Source of the DNA: Megaustenia siamemsis | Taxonomy: Eukaryota; Mollusca; Gastropoda; Stylommatophora; Ariophantidae | Assembly: GCA_032433765.1 (NCBI GenBank) | Contig: JAVIAB010000124.1 | Coordinates: 79,844,465-79,908,464 of the forward strand | DNA: 64,000 nucleotides | Direction: 5' to 3' | In this document: in pieces, positions 20,186 through 30,899 of the stretch | How positions within the stretch are numbered: position 1 is the first letter of the stretch | How the letters are laid out: every line of letters begins with the position of its first letter | Made by a program: the position numbers and the translations under genes | The notes under the pieces: model-generated | Databases searched by the model: none | What the model was told of the DNA's origin: nothing | Seen by the model: only the letters and a program-made list of their open reading frames with translations

Positions 20186-20589
20186 GTATGGTCCAGCTAA
20201 ATATTATTTGGCCCGTAAATTAACAAAGCGCAGGGGGAGTTAACCATGACCTCTCGTGTCGAGGTGTTAACCCCTTGTCTCGGTGACCCCGGAAGTGACC
20301 TGTTTATGTCTGGTGTGTGCTGACTTTGGAGTTCTTGATGTACTTGATCGATAGTGATAGGTTAGTAGATTACACAACATCAATGAAAAACAATAGCATT
20401 TAAATATAAAACAGAAAGCAAAAGATATATTTTATTCTTTTATTATCTCAATAGGTGTATAACATACAGTGGATATTATATAACATTACAAAAATATTTA
20501 GTACACTGAGTAAATATATAGGACAAGTATAACATTTATTTATAGCTATGTAGTTGGATGAATGCTTAGCCCTTTACAACTGATTTTAT
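20186..20589 (+). other. Non-coding DNA, no gene seen
   Basis: Moderately AT-rich with no ORF, RNA gene or clear repeat. It leads into a long run of minisatellites. Confidence 0.5.
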
Positions 20590-20950
20590 CGTAATCCCCC
20601 GTTGTATGAGACACAGGTGTCATGTCATATCGTTGTAGCAGACACGTATGTTATGTCGTTGTAACAGTCACAGGTGTCATGTCGTTGTAACAGTCACAGG
20701 TGTCGTGTCGTTGTATCAGACACGTATGTCATGTCGTTGTATGAGACACAGGTGTCATGTCTTGATGTTGTTGGCTGTATCCATGCTATGTCATTGTAGC
20801 AGTCATAGGTGTCATGTCGTTGTAACAGTCATGACGTTGCAACAGTCACATATGTCATGTCGTTGTAACAGTCATGTCGTTGTAACAGTCATGTCGTTGT
20901 AACAGTCACGTATGTCATGTCGTTGTATGAGACACAGGTCTCATGTCATG
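20590..20950 (+). repeat. Degenerate minisatellite, about 25-30-bp unit
   Basis: The core cgttgtaacagtcacaggtg plus tcatgt is repeated with variable length (gttgtatgagacacaggtgt variants). Confidence 0.9.
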
Positions 20951-20954
20951 AGAT

Positions 20955-21480
20955 TGTTGACTGTTTACAACTTTTGAAATCGTAGAGAACAACTTTTGAA
21001 ATAGTAGAGGACAACTTTCGAAATAGCAGAAGACAACTTTTGAAATAGTAGCGGACAACTTATGAATTAGCAGAGGACAACTTTTGAATTAGCAGAGGAC
21101 AATTTTTGAAATAGTAGAGGACACCTTTTGAAACAGTAGAGGACAACTTTTGAAATAGTAGAGGACAACTTTTGAAATATTAGAGGACATCTTTTGAATT
21201 TGCAAAGGGCAACTTTTGAAATAATAGAGGACAACTTTTGAAATAGTAAAGGACAACTTTTGAAATAGTAGAGGACAAATTTTAAATTAGCAGAGGACAA
21301 CTTTTGAATTAGCAGAGGACAACTTTTGAAATAGTAGAGACAACTTTTGAAATAGTAGAGGACAATTTTTGAATTAGCTAGTGACAACTTTTGAAATAGT
21401 AGAGGACAACTTTTGAATTAGCAGAGTACAACTTTTGAATTAGTAGAGGACAACTATTGAAATAGTAGAGGACAACTTTT
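20955..21480 (+). repeat. About 22-bp minisatellite
   Basis: The unit agaggacaacttttgaaata plus gt, about 22-23 bp, with ttagc and tagta variants. It gives a spurious minus-strand frame rich in CPLLFQKLSS at 21387-21067. Confidence 0.95.
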
Positions 21481-21529
21481 ATTGGACTGACTTAACAAGC
21501 GCGTTGGAAATGTTTATTCTTGTACTTAT

Positions 21530-23276
21530 CCTAACCTCTATGGTCGTGATGGGTGTATGGAGGTCATCTAGTGTGTCATGATTGGTGTATGGAGGTCGTC
21601 TAATGTGGCAGGAAGGCGGTATGGAGGCTTTCTAGTGTGTCATGAGGGCTGTATGCCGGTCGTCTAGTATGTCTTGATGGGTGTATGGAGGTCGTCTAGT
21701 GTGTCGTGATGGGTGTATGGAGGTAGTTTAGTTTGTCCTGATGGTTGTATGTGCGTTGTCGAGTGCGTCGTGATGGGTGTATGTAGTTTGTCTAATGTTT
21801 CGTGATGGGTGTATGCAGATTGTCGAGTGTGGTATGATGGCTGTATGGAGGTCGTCTAGTTTGTCATGAGGGTTGTATGTCGGTTGTCTAGTGTGTCGTG
21901 ATGAATGTATGTATGTTGTCTAGATCGTCGTGATGGGTGTGTGTAGATTGTCTAGTGTGTCATGTGGGCTGTATGCCGGTTGTCTAGTGTGTCGTGATGG
22001 ATATACGCCGGTTGTCTAGTGTATCGCCATGCCTGTATGTACGTTGTCGAGTGTGGCGTGATGGGTGTATGTAGGTTGTCGAGTGTGTCATGAGGGTTGT
22101 ATACCGGTTTTCTAGTGTCATGATGGTTGTATGTAGGTCGTCTAGTGTGTCGAGATGGGTGTATAGAGGTCGTCTAGTGTGTCTGGATGGTTGTATGTAG
22201 GTCATCTAGTGTGTCATGATGGTTGTATGTAGGTCGTCTAGTGTGTCGAGATGGGTGTATGGAGGTCGTCTAGTGTGTCATGATGGTCGTATGTAGGTTG
22301 TCTAATGTTTCGTGATGAGTGTATGCAAGTTGTCGAGTGTGGTATGAGGGCTGTATGAAGGGTTTCTGGTGTGTCATAAGGGCTGTATGGAGGTCGTCTT
22401 GTGTGTCGGGGGGGGGGGGGGGCTATATATAGGTTGTGTAGTGTGTCGTGAGGGCTTTATGCAGGTTGTCTAGTGTGTCGTGACGGGTGGATGAAAGTTG
22501 TCTAGTGTATCGTGATGGCTGTATGGGGGTCGCCTAGTGTAGCATGATGGTTATAGGGTGGTTGTCTAGTGGGTCGTGGTGGATGTATGTAGGTTGTCGA
22601 GTGTGGTATTTGGGATGCATGAAGTGTTTCTGGTGTATCATGAGGGCTGTATGGAGGTCGTCTTGTGTGTCGTGATGGGTGTATGCAGGTTGTCGAGTGT
22701 GGTATGAGGGCTGTATGAAGGGTTTCTTGTGTGTCATAAGGGCTGTCTGCAGGTCGTCTTGTGTATCAGGGGGGCTATATGTAGATTGTGTAGTGTGTCG
22801 TGAGAGCTGTGTGCAGGTTGTCTAATGTGTTGTGATGGGTGTATGGAGGTTGTCTAGTGTGTCGTGATGGGTGTATGGAGGTTGTCTAGCGTGTCGTCAT
22901 GGATGTATGGAGTTCGCCTAGTGTGGTATGATGGTTGTAGGGAGGTTGTATAGTGGGTCGTGGTGGATGTATATAAGTTGTCGAGTGCGGTATGAGGGCT
23001 GTATGAAGGGTTTCTTCTGTGTCTTGAGGGCTGTATGGAGGTCGTCTTATGTGTCTTGATGAATGTATGCCGGTGTGTCTAGTATCATGACGGTTGTATG
23101 CCGGTTGTCTAGTGTCATGAGGGTTGTATGTAGGTTGTCTAATGTTTCGTGATGGGTGAACGGAGGGCGACTAGTGTGTCTTCATGGGTGTATGGAGGTC
23201 GCCTATTGTGTCATGATGGTTGTATGGAGGTCGTCTAGTGTGTTCTGATGGGTGTATGTAGGTTGTCTAGTGTGTC
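21530..23276 (+). repeat. About 31-32-bp minisatellite, 1.75 kb
   Basis: The unit is gggtgtatggaggtcgtcta plus gtgtgtcgtgat, with more than 50 units and many variants. It includes a G14 run at about 22409-22422. Spurious minus-strand frames (HTRQPTYTHHDT-like) arise from it. Confidence 0.95.
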
Positions 23277-23665
23277 GTTTTTGATGGCTACGCCAATGAA
23301 ATCGAAAAAATTGAAATTTAACCTCTAGGCTTACCCCAAACTTTAAATTATACAGCCCCGTAGCAAAAATTTACTTAAAAATCACTTTTATGATTGTTAC
23401 CCCCCCCCCCCTGACCATTTTTTAAGGATACGCCAATGAAATAGATAAAAAGAGTAAATTTAAACTCTAGGGTTACCCCAAACTTTATATTAGGCATCCC
23501 CGTATTAAGAATTTGCATATAAAACCACTTTTATGATTATACCCCCTTGACCATTTTTGATGGCTACGCCCATGAAATTGATAAAAAATTGAAATTTGAC
23601 CTCTAGACTTACATCAAACTTTATTTTTGACACGCCCATGTATCAAATCTGCCTTAAAAAATCAA
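23277..23665 (+). repeat. About 130-140-bp tandem repeat, three diverged units
   Basis: Units start near 23280, 23420 and 23555 with ttgatggctacgccaatgaa. Each contains taaactctagggttacccca or a variant, and then actttta(t)gattgttacccc. They share about 75-85% identity by eye. Poly(C) tracts vary in length (c13 at about 23400). Confidence 0.85.
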
Positions 23666-23669
23666 CTAA

Positions 23670-23795
23670 AAATTAGTAGTGTATTCCAGTGAAATGTTCA
23701 AACATGTGCGGGTAGACTATTTATATAAGTATTATTGTGATGTGCTTCGACCCCTTCCACGCTTCTATCACTGGAAATACACTACTAATATTTAG
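23670..23795. repeat. Inverted repeat, about 21-bp arms, 75-bp loop
   Basis: The left arm ttagtagtgtattccagtga (about 23673) pairs with the right arm tcactggaaatacactacta (about 23768) with one extra base. It lies immediately upstream of the solo Penelope-type terminal repeat and may belong to it. Confidence 0.65.
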
Positions 23796-24050
23796 TTGAT
23801 AACTGTTTCGTTACTAGGTAGCTATGTAGGATTAGTTTTATTTACTTACATATCTGTGTGTGCTTGTTATTTGATTGTTCCTGCTGAAGGCCTATTGGGC
23901 CGAAACGTCGTTCAAATCTGTGTCGTCTATTAATCACGTAAAGCTTTTACCATACCATTTTTTCATTTTTTTTTTAAATTTTCCCTCACACTCAGCTTTA
24001 CTGCAGCTTCGCATTTTTATGCATTTCTTTGCATTTCTTTGCCTTAACGA
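23796..24050 (+). mobile_element. Solo terminal repeat of a Penelope-like element
   Basis: This matches the right terminal repeat of the Penelope-like element at 51820-52012: gtaggattagttttatttac, then cctgctgaaggcctattggg ccgaaacgtcg, then gtcgtctattaatcacgtaa. Its further 3' part (ttttccctcacactcagctt to tttgccttaacg) is the reverse complement of the left end at 48694-48775. No RT or endonuclease is attached. It ends at a C14 run. Confidence 0.7.
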
Positions 24051-24228
24051 CCCCCCCCCCCCCAATAAAAAAATAAATAAAACAGTAAGTTAGGGAAAAT
24101 GTTACTTCACATATCATCATCATGTGCCATACCGGTTAGTGTAGGCGATCATGTCCCTCCACAATCTTCTATCCACGATGCATCGTATCAGTTCCGTTGT
24201 TGACTGTTTTCCATGTCACGACACCAAG

Positions 24229-24897
24229 CTATCCAGTATTTTCTCTCTTTGTCGTCCGCGATCTCTCCTTCCGTTTATTTTTGCCAGTTGTCACCAAATA
24301 TTCCCACTTTCCTCTTCTCATGATGTGCCCGAAAAATGTTAATTGCTTCTTTCTGATGTTTTTTAAGAGCTCCCTTTTTGTGTTGGCCTCTTTGAGAACT
24401 TCCTCATTGTTCTTTTTAGATGTCCATGGAACTTTCAACATTCTTCTGAGAAATCTCACCTCTGTGGCCTCTAATCGTCTTTTCATTTGTTTGTCCACTG
24501 TCCATGATTGGCTTCCATAGGTCAAAATTGGTTCTATATAGCACTGATGAACTCTCTTTCTCATTTTTATTGACATAGATTTGTTGCATAAGATATTTGT
24601 CATTTTCTGAAATGCTATTTTGGCCTGAGCTATTCTGCTTTTTATTTCTGTGGTGCATCTCCCATCTGATGTAATTATTGTGCCCAAGTATTTGAAACGT
24701 TGCACTTGTTTTAGATCTGTCTCGTTTATTTTTATGCTGCATGATTTTGATGATTGTTTCTTCGATATAACCATTACTTTTGTTTTCTTACTATTCAGAC
24801 TGAGATCCGTCTTGTTGCTTTCCTTCACTATTATGTTCATTTCTTGTAGTTCGTTCTCTGTCTCTGCTATTAAGACTGTGTCATCCGCATATCGCAA
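24229..24897 (-). pseudogene. RT palm/thumb and C-terminal part of the BovB-like LINE
   Basis: This 222-residue frame starts at the catalytic block RYADDTVLIAETENELQEM with both aspartates intact. It continues with LSLNSKKTKVMVISKKQ, FKYLGTIITSDGRCTTEI (the thumb strand shared with BovB), YGSQSWTVDKQMKRRLEA, RMLKVPWTSKK and FFGHIMRRGKWEYLVTTGK. It runs out of frame before the true C-terminus, which is still visible down to 24130. It is a retrotransposon remnant, not a host gene. Confidence 0.8.
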
Positions 24898-25017
24898 ATT
24901 ATTTATGTTGTGACCGTTGACTTCAATTCTTTTTTGTCTACTATTGATCTCTTAATATATCGCTGTAAAGCGAAAACAAATCCGGTGACAGAACACAGCC
25001 TTGTCTGACTCCATGTT

Positions 25018-26136
25018 TTATATATTGGAATTGTCCTGTTTGGTTGTTAATTCGTTTAGCTGCTGTTTGTTGCCAGTACATGTTTTTTTTATGTTTCGCA
25101 GATCCTTGCCATCAATGTTTAATTTCTCCAGCATATTGATTATTTCCACAAGCTTTACTTTGTCAAATGCTTTCGTGTAGTCTATAAAACACATATATAG
25201 ATCTTTCTTTACCTCTATAGATCTTTCTATCAATGTTCTTAAGATGTATATTGCATTATTGGTGCCCTTTCCTTCCACAAATCCACATTGTTCCTCACTT
25301 ATTTCTGGTTTTATTTTGTTCCTTACACGCCTCATGATTATTCTTAGTAATATTTTAGTCATATGGCTCATGAGACTAATAGTGTGGTGGTCTTCACAAT
25401 CAGTGGCTCCTGACTTCTTCGGTATGGCTACAAAGATAGATTTTAGTAGATCTTCGGATATGTGTTCAGTGTTATATATGTCATTGAGTAATTTTGTTAT
25501 GACTTGTACTCCCAGCTCTCCTAATGCATTTATCTCTTCGATTGTTATATTGTCAGGACCTGGAGCTTTGCCTCTTGTCATGTGTTGAATTGCGCCCTCC
25601 ACTTCACTCTGCATTATTGGTGGTCCTGTTCCTTCATTTGAATTGTTTAATTCTGGTCTTTCATCATCATAGAGTTGACTGAAATATTCTGTCCATCTTT
25701 CTATTGCCTTTTCCTGTCCCAGTATTATATTTCCTTCCTTTGATTTCACACATCCTGAGACTTTGACTTCTTTTCTTCCTGTTAATTCATTTAACTGATT
25801 GTGCATAAATTTTGAGTCTTTCTTTTGTTGTTTTTCCGTTTCTTCACATTTCTGTTTTAACCATCCTTTCTTTGCTTCACTGCACTTGTTTTGGATATCT
25901 TTGTGCAATATTTTGTATGCCCGTTCTTCTTTCTTATGTTTTCTTCTTTCGTCCATTAGTTGTAATATTTCTTCTGTCATCCATTTCTTTTTGTTGACTC
26001 TTTTAGTCACTGGTATTGCTTCTTTTGATGTTTGTTGAATCCATTGTTTGAGCATTTCCCACCGCTCCTGGATGTCCTGTATTTTCTCAATAGCATTATA
26101 TCTAGTTTGTACTATCGTGCTGTACTTATCACTCAT
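25018..26136 (-). pseudogene. Linker and RT fingers/palm of the BovB-like LINE
   Basis: This is the longest non-repeat frame in the window (372 residues). Residues 1-150 form the charged linker between endonuclease and RT (KKWMTEEILQLMDERRKHK). RT motifs follow: GKAPGPDNITIEEI, LLKSIFVAIPKKSGATDCED, HHTISLMSHMTKILLRIIMRR, ISEEQCGFVEGKGTNNAIY and MCFIDYTKAFDKV with the first catalytic aspartate. HHTISL replaces the usual HRPISL-type sequence, and the end (TCTGNKQQLNELTT) is out of frame. The rest of the RT is at 24897-24229. Confidence 0.85.
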
Positions 26137-26311
26137 CTGTTTATCTACTCTAAGTATATCAAGTTCTAATTTTATATTTCTTGGGGATTTCTATGCCTTC
26201 CGCAGTTTTATACTTATCTTTCCAACCACTGGTACATGGTCACTATTGCATCTGCTCCTGGCCTTGTTTTAACCGATGTTAGCCCATTCCTGAATCTTCT
26301 CTGTACTAGTA

Positions 26312-26577
26312 AATAAAGTAAAGTAAAGTAAAGTACCCCCGTCACGCCAAGTTCCGTATAGGGAAACATGGTGTTAGTGACCCTATATTTTACAGACCTT
26401 CAGCACATGATTTTTGGGGTAATGTGGTCGGTATTACGCCGTGCTGCTTTACTTTCCCAGAAAAAAATCCGGTACCCATTTAAGGCTGGGTGAACCCGAA
26501 AGCCGTTGGTTGGGATCGAACCCTACCTCTTGTCCTTTGTAGTCCAGTTCACTAACCACTGAGCTATCGCGGCCCCC
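26312..26577 (-). mobile_element. tRNA-derived SINE (common family), full length, nested in the LINE
   Basis: It is flanked by 14-bp target-site copies with one mismatch, tctctgtactagta at 26298-26311 and tctctgtaccagta at 26578-26591. The head is complete on the minus strand (ggccgcgatagctcagtggt). The B box reads gggttcgatccc. The 3' tail is a (tttac)n repeat, and the hairpin region near it reads cgtcacgccaagttccgtat. Confidence 0.9.
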
Positions 26578-26890
26578 TCTCTGTACCAGTATAAAATCAA
26601 TTTGATTGTGTACTTTTTTGTCTGGGCTTTGCCATGTCCATAGTCCCCTAGGGTGTTGTTTGAACCAGGTGTTACGTATAATCATTTCATGTTTATTTGC
26701 TTAATCTATTAATCTATTCCCTCTGTCATTCGTCTCTCCAACGCCATGCCCACCAGTCACATTTTGCACTTTAGCTGTTCCTACCTTTGCATTGAAATCC
26801 CCTAATATAATCGTTTTTACTATTCACATATGTGTTATGTTTTACTTGTGTTATAAGTTGCGTTGTTGATAAATATTTCTATATGCACAT

Positions 26891-27147
26891 AAAATAAAGT
26901 GAAGAGCCCCCGTCACGCCAAGTGACGTATAGAGATTATGGTATTAGTGACCATAATTTGTATAGATTAACAGTACATGCTTTTTGGGGTAAAGTGGTCG
27001 GTATTACGTCCGTGTGGCATTACTTTCCTAGAAAAAAATCCAGTACCCATTTAAAATTGTGTGAATGCTGAAGCCGTCGATCAAGATCGAATCCGAATTT
27101 TGTCCTTTGTAGTCCAGTTCACTAACCACTGAGCTAATGCAGCTCCT
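26891..27147 (-). mobile_element. tRNA-derived SINE (common family), diverged
   Basis: This is a full-length copy in minus orientation. Mutations occur in the A box (gagctgcattagctcagtgg on the minus strand) and in the B-box stretch. The surrounding sequence has an imperfect duplicate (ctatatgcacata / ctacatatacaca). Confidence 0.85.
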
Positions 27148-27571
27148 CTACATATACACAGTTATACGAAATCTGTATCAGTACCTTTTCATTTCTATCC
27201 TTTTTTTTCGTTTACTAACAAAGATCTATCAGTGTTTTAGTTAATTCTACAGACACATAAGCCACCAAAAGACATTCGCATTGCTGCTTTTCACATTAAA
27301 AAAACAAAGACTAGTTGTGATGTTGCTTTAAAACACGAGCTGCATTTAGCATCACTTCATAAAGGTGACCACGTCATCACTATTGTTCCATAATGTACTG
27401 AAGACTGTGATTATTGTATTATCAATTGCTTTTGACTGTCACATATTGTGGAAAATAAAAACCAGGCTTTCAACATTGACCAGACGTGCCCACCTAACTT
27501 CATACACGGCTGGAGACTCAGCTTTCGTCGCATGTACTTAAAGGAAATCTAAACAAACATTTGTTGTACAC
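27148..27571 (+). other. Non-coding DNA, no gene seen
   Basis: No supported ORF or repeat. It lies between two SINEs of opposite orientation. Confidence 0.5.
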
Positions 27572-27583
27572 ACTTTCCTAGTC

Positions 27584-27852
27584 AGGGAGCTGCGATAGCT
27601 CAGTGGTTTGTGAACTGGATTACAAAGGACAAGGGGTAGGGTTCGATCCCAAAAGACGGCTTCCGCGTTCACCCAGCCCTAAATGAGTACCGGATTTTTT
27701 TCTGGGAAAATAATGCTGCACGGGCGTAATACCGACCACATTACCCCAAAAATCATGTGCTGAAGGTCTGTAAAATCAATCGGCACTAACACCATACATT
27801 CCCTATACGCCACTTGGCGTGACCGGGGCTCTTTACTTTTTACTTTACTTTT
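27584..27852 (+). mobile_element. tRNA-derived SINE (common family), full length
   Basis: The head agggagctgcgatagctcag and the B box gggttcgatccc are on the plus strand. The 3' end has the tacgccacttggcgtgac hairpin and a tttactttttactttactt tail. Target-site copies actttcctagtc (27572-27583) and actttcccaatc (27853-27864) differ at two positions. Confidence 0.9.
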
Positions 27853-27864
27853 ACTTTCCCAATC

Positions 27865-28684
27865 CATCGCTAAATAATCGTGGAAATGTCCCAGGGCAAG
27901 GGATGTACAAAGCTTGTGATATTTTACATGAATAAAGATGCTGATATGGTGACCTGATCTTGATCTGCTTGATCATTCCAGTGCCACTAGACGACATATA
28001 GGGTGCGAAGAGTCATCCGCCAATTGGCTATGGCGACTGCAACAACAAAAATGGTATTCATCATAATAATGAATTTCGTTAATGGATGTTTACTCAAAAT
28101 GAAAAGATGGAAATAGCAGGACAAACTCACTAACTTAGAAAAGTGCGAAAGTATCAGACACAGTACCAGTAGAAGAAGAGATAAGATATAGACGATGGTG
28201 CTGGTTTAGAGACACCCTGTAGAAGACAACTGAGAGTATCGCAGGATAAGTCATTTTTGTGACTTTTGTGAGCTGTTACCATACCATTTTTTTTTACGTC
28301 GCCCCTATTCTTCTGTGTGTGCGGATACCGGACTCGAGAACGTGACTCAGATATCTCCAACACCTTTCCTTCACCTCTCGATTGATGTTATCAGTCCATG
28401 CCGATCGCCCTCCCCTTTTCACCTGTCATAACGAGTTGAGCCCAACAGATTCCAAAATCTTTTCTAGACAGCGACTCTCAAATCCTTCCAGTCGACCCAC
28501 CAATTCCAGCCATAAGTTTCAATGTTTATGCATAACAAACCAACTACAACAGTACATCCACATTCTTCAATCTTGTAATGTATATGAAAATTAGAGAAGA
28601 TATTTCAGAAATAAGCTTCCTGTTCCTATACCAGCGTCGGGTTAGCCAATCAGATGACGTTCTCTCACTATCATAAGATGGTTA
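27865..28684 (+). other. Non-coding DNA, no gene seen
   Basis: No ORF with a recognisable domain. At 28275 the motif gttaccataccatttttttt resembles the end of the Penelope-type terminal repeat, but the match is only about 20 bases. Confidence 0.4.
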
Positions 28685-28775
28685 TGGTTAGGGAAGGCCC
28701 CGGTATGACTGGAAACGAATTAAATCCATAATTCCTCCACCACCCGTGCCATTGGAATCATTCGAATTAATATGA
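28685..28775 (+). repeat. Short fragment of the unrecognised repeat family
   Basis: gaaggccccggtatgactgg aaacgaattaaatccataat matches 13518-13560 and 19755-19800. It lies directly upstream of a BovB-like fragment. Confidence 0.6.
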
Positions 28776-29153
28776 CTTATGAGTCATATGACTAAGATAT
28801 TACTAAGAATCATCATGCGAAGAGTGCGAAACAAAATCAGTCCAGAAATTAGCGATGAACAGTGTGGTTTTTGTTAGAGATAAAGGAACAAGCAATGCCA
28901 TTTATATAATTAGATCTTCAGTAGAAAGAGCCATAAAGGTGAAAACAGATCTATATCTATGTTTCATAGATTACACCAAGGCATTTGACAAAGTAAAGCA
29001 CCAAGAAATAATCAAAATTTTAGAAAGCATAAACATAGACAGCAAAGATCTAAAATAATAAAGAACATGTACTGGCAACAAACAGCGGCCATAAGAACTG
29101 GAAACCAATTGGGAATGTTTCAAAAAATATAACAGGGTGTTAGACAAGGTTGT

Positions 29154-29645
29154 GTGCTGTCACCAGATTTGTTTAATATTTATAGTGAGATTATTTTAAG
29201 ATCCATAAGGGGCATGCCTGGAATAACAATTGGAGGTCATAATATAAATAATCTAAGGTATGCTGATGGTACAGTATTAATCGCTAAGAGTGAAAATGAG
29301 TTACAAGAAATGTTGGACTTTATAGTAAAAGAAAGCAAAAATAAAAGACTCAGCCTTAATAGCAAAAAGACAGAGGTAATGGTAACAACAAAGAAAAAAA
29401 CATCACCTCAGTGCAAAATAAAGACAATTAGAACAATATTAAAACAGGTAAATGAATTTAAATATTTGGGGACTTTGTTAACCTCAGACGGAAGATGTAC
29501 AAAAGAGGTGAGATGCAGAATGGCTCAGGCAAAAGCAGCTTTCCAAAAAATGCGGAAGATACTATGCAATCCATTTTTGAAAATAGAAACAAGAAAAAGA
29601 GTTCTTAAATGTTACGTAGAGACAGTCTTAACATATGGATGCTAG
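29154..29645 (+). pseudogene. RT catalytic region of a BovB-like LINE; YADD mutated
   Basis: The 163-residue frame opens with LSPDLFNIYSEIILRSI and has NNLRYADGTVLIAKSENEL, where the second catalytic aspartate is glycine. It continues with LSLNSKKTEVMVTTKKK, FKYLGTLLTSDGRCTKEV and the thumb region to YG. The Asp-to-Gly change alone would abolish polymerase activity, as is known for this enzyme class. Confidence 0.85.
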
Positions 29646-30031
29646 TCATGGACAACAGGACAACAGACAAGAAAATAACTGGAGACTGTAGAAATGTAGT
29701 TTACAGAAGAATGTTGAGAATACCATGTACAGCTAAGAAGAGTAATGAGGAGGTTCTGAGAGGGGTCAAAGCAAAAAGAGAGCTAATTTCCAATGTTAGG
29801 AAGAGACAATCATCATTTTTTGGCCATGTAATGAGAAGAGAACAATTGGAATATATTGTAACAACTGGAAAAATTGAGGGACGAAGAGATAGAGGGAAGC
29901 AAAGAGAAAAAATAACAGACAGCTTAAGAGAATGGCTTGGCAGAAGGTCAACAACAGAAATTATAAATAGCTGCAGAGATCGAAAGTTGTGGAGAGACAT
30001 GATCACCTACGCCACTAGGCCCGGTACTTGA
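29609..30031 (+). pseudogene. C-terminal region of the BovB-like LINE
   Basis: The 140-residue frame runs RRMLRIPCTAKKSNEEVLR, SFFGHVMRREQLEYIVTTGK, GRRDRGKQREKITDSLREWL to RDRKLWRDMITYATRPGT and TGA. The strong likeness to the BovB C-terminus (GHLMRR..., GRRRRGRQR) is the basis for the family call. It overlaps the preceding frame by 37 bases in another frame. Confidence 0.85.
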
Positions 30032-30040
30032 TGATGATGA

Positions 30041-30184
30041 TTACGACCGGGCCGCTTTACTTTTCGAGAAAAAAATCCGGTACCCATTTAAGGCTGGGTA
30101 AACCCGGAAGACGTCGATCAGGATCGAACCCTACCTCTTGTCAATTGTAGTCCAGTTCACTAACCACTGAGCTATCGCGGCTCC
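30041..30184 (-). mobile_element. SINE fragment (head half) joined to a LINE 3' tail
   Basis: On the minus strand the head (agccgcgatagctcagtggt) and first half of the body are present. The 3' half is missing. The break abuts the tgatgatgatga tail of the BovB-like LINE exactly. 3' truncation is unusual for a SINE. Confidence 0.85.
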
Positions 30185-30899
30185 TATGTAACAATAGCTG
30201 AACACCAATATTTGTTACAAGTCAGACTTTACGGAGCTTTTTGACGGAATATAGAACTTCCTAAACTACAATTGTCACGGCCTTCACTGACTCATGCCTT
30301 CATGAGATGTCTTTGATAACCATATTTGTCTTGACGTCTTTATTTTATGATATTTTTCAAACTGATGGACACAATTTTTGTTTTAATGAAATCCCCCATT
30401 ACGTTTCCAAACCTTTACAATAATCAAACGTTAGTCATTTTTGTACCCTATTTGGTGTGTGAGGACAAAGACTTTGGTAAATAAATGTCCTTATCAATGT
30501 CGACAAACATGCATTTAGTTGTGGCACTTTAGTCGTGACGTACAGTAAGATAATCAACAAGAGTTTCACTTTCTACAGTCGTATAGCTTTCACTATCATC
30601 ATCACGTCTCACCATGAAAAGCTGATATTTTAAAACTGGGAGTAGATTCTTTCTTGTATCCTTATGTAGATGTTGCTTGATGTCTCAACTAATTTCAAGA
30701 GCATGGTCAAAGTGGGCATTACAATGTTGGAGTACAACATTTGTGTCATCACTACACGTCTTGTTCAGTTAATAAAATGTTAATTCTTTCTAAAAATTCT
30801 CATTGAACCTGCCTTTTAGCCTATATAACATTGTAATTGGAAGATTAAACGCTTTGAAAATACATCATCGAACTTAATAAAATATGAAATGTCATAAGC
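30185..30899 (+). other. Non-coding DNA, no gene seen
   Basis: AT-rich with no ORF over 60 codons and no repeat I can identify. Confidence 0.5.

Larger units (their letters stand above)
24112..26840 (-). mobile_element. BovB/RTE-like LINE, nearly complete coding length, split by a SINE
   Basis: Reading the minus strand, the endonuclease end is at about 26840-26590 (motifs like KVGTAKVQNVTGG and QIDFILVQR). A SINE then interrupts at 26577-26312, followed by DHVPVVGKISIKL, the RT (26136-25018 and 24897-24229) and the C-terminus, ending in a tgatgatgat tail at 24112. This EN-RT layout without RNase H fits RTE/BovB. It is the longest copy of its subfamily here. The two RT frames are offset by a frameshift and a stop near 24960-25018. 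Confidence 0.85.
28780..30040 (+). mobile_element. BovB/RTE-like LINE, 5'-truncated, plus strand
   Basis: It starts inside the RT (RVRNKISPEISDEQCGF, then LCFIDYTKAFDKVKHQEI at 28855-29058). It continues through VRQGCVLSPDLFNIYSEII and the catalytic region (29154-29645) to a complete C-terminus (29609-30031) and a tgatgatgatga tail. There are at least two frameshifts. Confidence 0.88.

Noticed and set aside
22409..22422. G-quadruplex-like regulatory site at the G14 run
   Set aside because: A homopolymer inside a degenerate minisatellite. Its length is likely variable or an assembly artefact, with no nearby gene to regulate.
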